DNA of 64,000 nt from Paenibacillus humicus NBRC 102415 (GTDB taxonomy: Bacteria; Bacillota; Bacilli; Paenibacillales; Paenibacillaceae). The notes beneath the pieces are model-generated. The model ran no database searches, had not been told where the DNA came from, and was given only the letters and a program-made list of their open reading frames with translations. Below, piece after piece: positions 63,519-64,000 of this stretch. The stretch lies in contig NZ_BIMD01000026.1 in the NCBI RefSeq assembly GCF_004000905.1, forward strand, positions 1 through 64,000. Reading direction: 5' to 3'. A program made the translations under genes and the position numbers. How positions within the stretch are numbered: the first letter of the stretch is position 1; each line of letters opens with the position of its first letter.

Positions 63519-64000
63519 ATGGAAAAAGAGCACGAGGCGGGATATCTCATCTCCATCCAGACAGGCCGGCCGCAGCGTCTCGATTTCAAAGGGCGCTCGG
63601 TCTTATCCGCCATCAACAAGACGCCGCGCTCCGGCCCGGTGACGGTTCGCTTCCGCCAAGTCGACGGCGACTCCCAGGCGGAGCCTTCCGTCCACGGAGG
63701 TCCGGACAAGGCGGTGCTCATGTTCTCGGCCGACCGTTATCCGTATTGGGAAGAGAAGCTCGGAATCGAACGCAGGCCGGGACTGTTCGGAGAGAATTTG
63801 ACCGTGGCCGGCCTGCATGAAGAAATCGTGTGCATCGGGGACAAGCTGCGCATCGGAGCCGCCCTGCTGGAGGTGACGGAGCCCCGCCAGCCCTGCTACA
63901 AGCTGGGAGCGTGGCTGAAGCAGCCCAAGCTTCCTCTATGGGTGAAGGAAACCGGGTATGGGGGGTATTACCTGCGGGTGCTGGAAGAAGGCGCGGTCGA
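63519..64000 (+). CDS. MOSC domain protein, YiiM-like (3' end outside window)
   Basis: 160 residues visible from ATG 63519, which follows GGGAAGGAGGAAGC; the frame is still open at the window end. VHGGPDKAV (about residues 58-66), FGENLTVAGLHEEIV and the conserved cysteine in PRQPCYKLG (about 124-132) mark the MOSC/YiiM family, which handles molybdenum-cofactor-dependent detoxification of N-hydroxylated bases in E. coli. Role here is inferred from family only. Confidence 0.88.
   Translation, partial: MEKEHEAGYLISIQTGRPQRLDFKGRSVLSAINKTPRSGPVTVRFRQVDGDSQAEPSVHGGPDKAVLMFSADRYPYWEEKLGIERRPGLFGENLTVAGLHEEIVCIGDKLRIGAALLEVTEPRQPCYKLGAWLKQPKLPLWVKETGYGGYYLRVLEEGAV

Overview
The window reads as one continuous stretch of chromosome from a high-GC, endospore-forming Firmicute, most likely Paenibacillus or a close relative (Paenibacillaceae). 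The evidence is the conserved Bacillales gene order (infB-rbfA-nrnA-truB-ribF-rpsO-pnp, then dpaAB-dapG-dapA-rnj-tepA-ylzJ-spoIIIE/ftsK, the ymf cluster, pgsA-cinA-recA-recX-rny-ymdB-spoVS), many sporulation genes, strong AGGAGG-type ribosome binding sites, frequent TTG and GTG starts, and GC-rich codon use. I see no rRNA, tRNA, CRISPR array, transposase, integrase or prophage module.

Layout. 1-8.1 kb: translation and RNA metabolism (IF2, RbfA, NrnA, TruB, RibF, S15, PNPase). 8.2-15.3 kb: a YlxY-type deacetylase-like protein, an M16 peptidase, dUTPase, then dipicolinate synthase and the lysine/DPA precursor enzymes DapG and DapA; asd, usually placed between dpaB and dapG, is absent and replaced by a roughly 300-bp hairpin-rich spacer. 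15.6-22.4 kb: RNase J, a 12-bp tandem repeat array, TepA, YlzJ, an FtsK/SpoIIIE translocase and a SleB-type hydrolase. 22.5-28.8 kb: ymfF-ymfH-ymfI-ymfJ-ymfK-rodZ and yajQ. 28.9-36.1 kb: pgsA, cinA, recA (with LexA box), recX, rny, ymdB, and spoVS with a good sigma-H-type promoter. 36.2-40 kb: an M19 dipeptidase and a 2-oxoacid:ferredoxin oxidoreductase.

From 40 kb the window becomes more accessory. A small island (40.1-42.8 kb) holds a CgeB-like glycosyltransferase, a WbsX/GH99-like protein and, convergent with them, a 132-residue protein with five 12-residue repeats; two of its transcription units carry CATAnnnTA sequences resembling mother-cell sigma-factor -10 elements, so I infer a spore-surface glycan/coat module. 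Then come a PduL-type phosphotransacylase, RicA (YmcA) and an iron alcohol dehydrogenase.

The most unusual locus is at 45.5-49.0 kb: bioY is divergent from one 925-residue ORF that fuses two ABC ATPase domains and an EcfT transmembrane domain, so the whole energy-coupling module of a biotin ECF transporter appears as a single polypeptide. A BirA-like inverted repeat lies between the two genes. After it come an MFS exporter, a signal peptidase I, a DUF4184 membrane protein, a two-component system driving an RND-type exporter, a DUF3889 secreted protein, a tightly overlapping YbjQ-DUF1992-rhodanese unit, a MASE4-like GGDEF diguanylate cyclase, a CopA-type copper ATPase and a MOSC protein cut by the window end.
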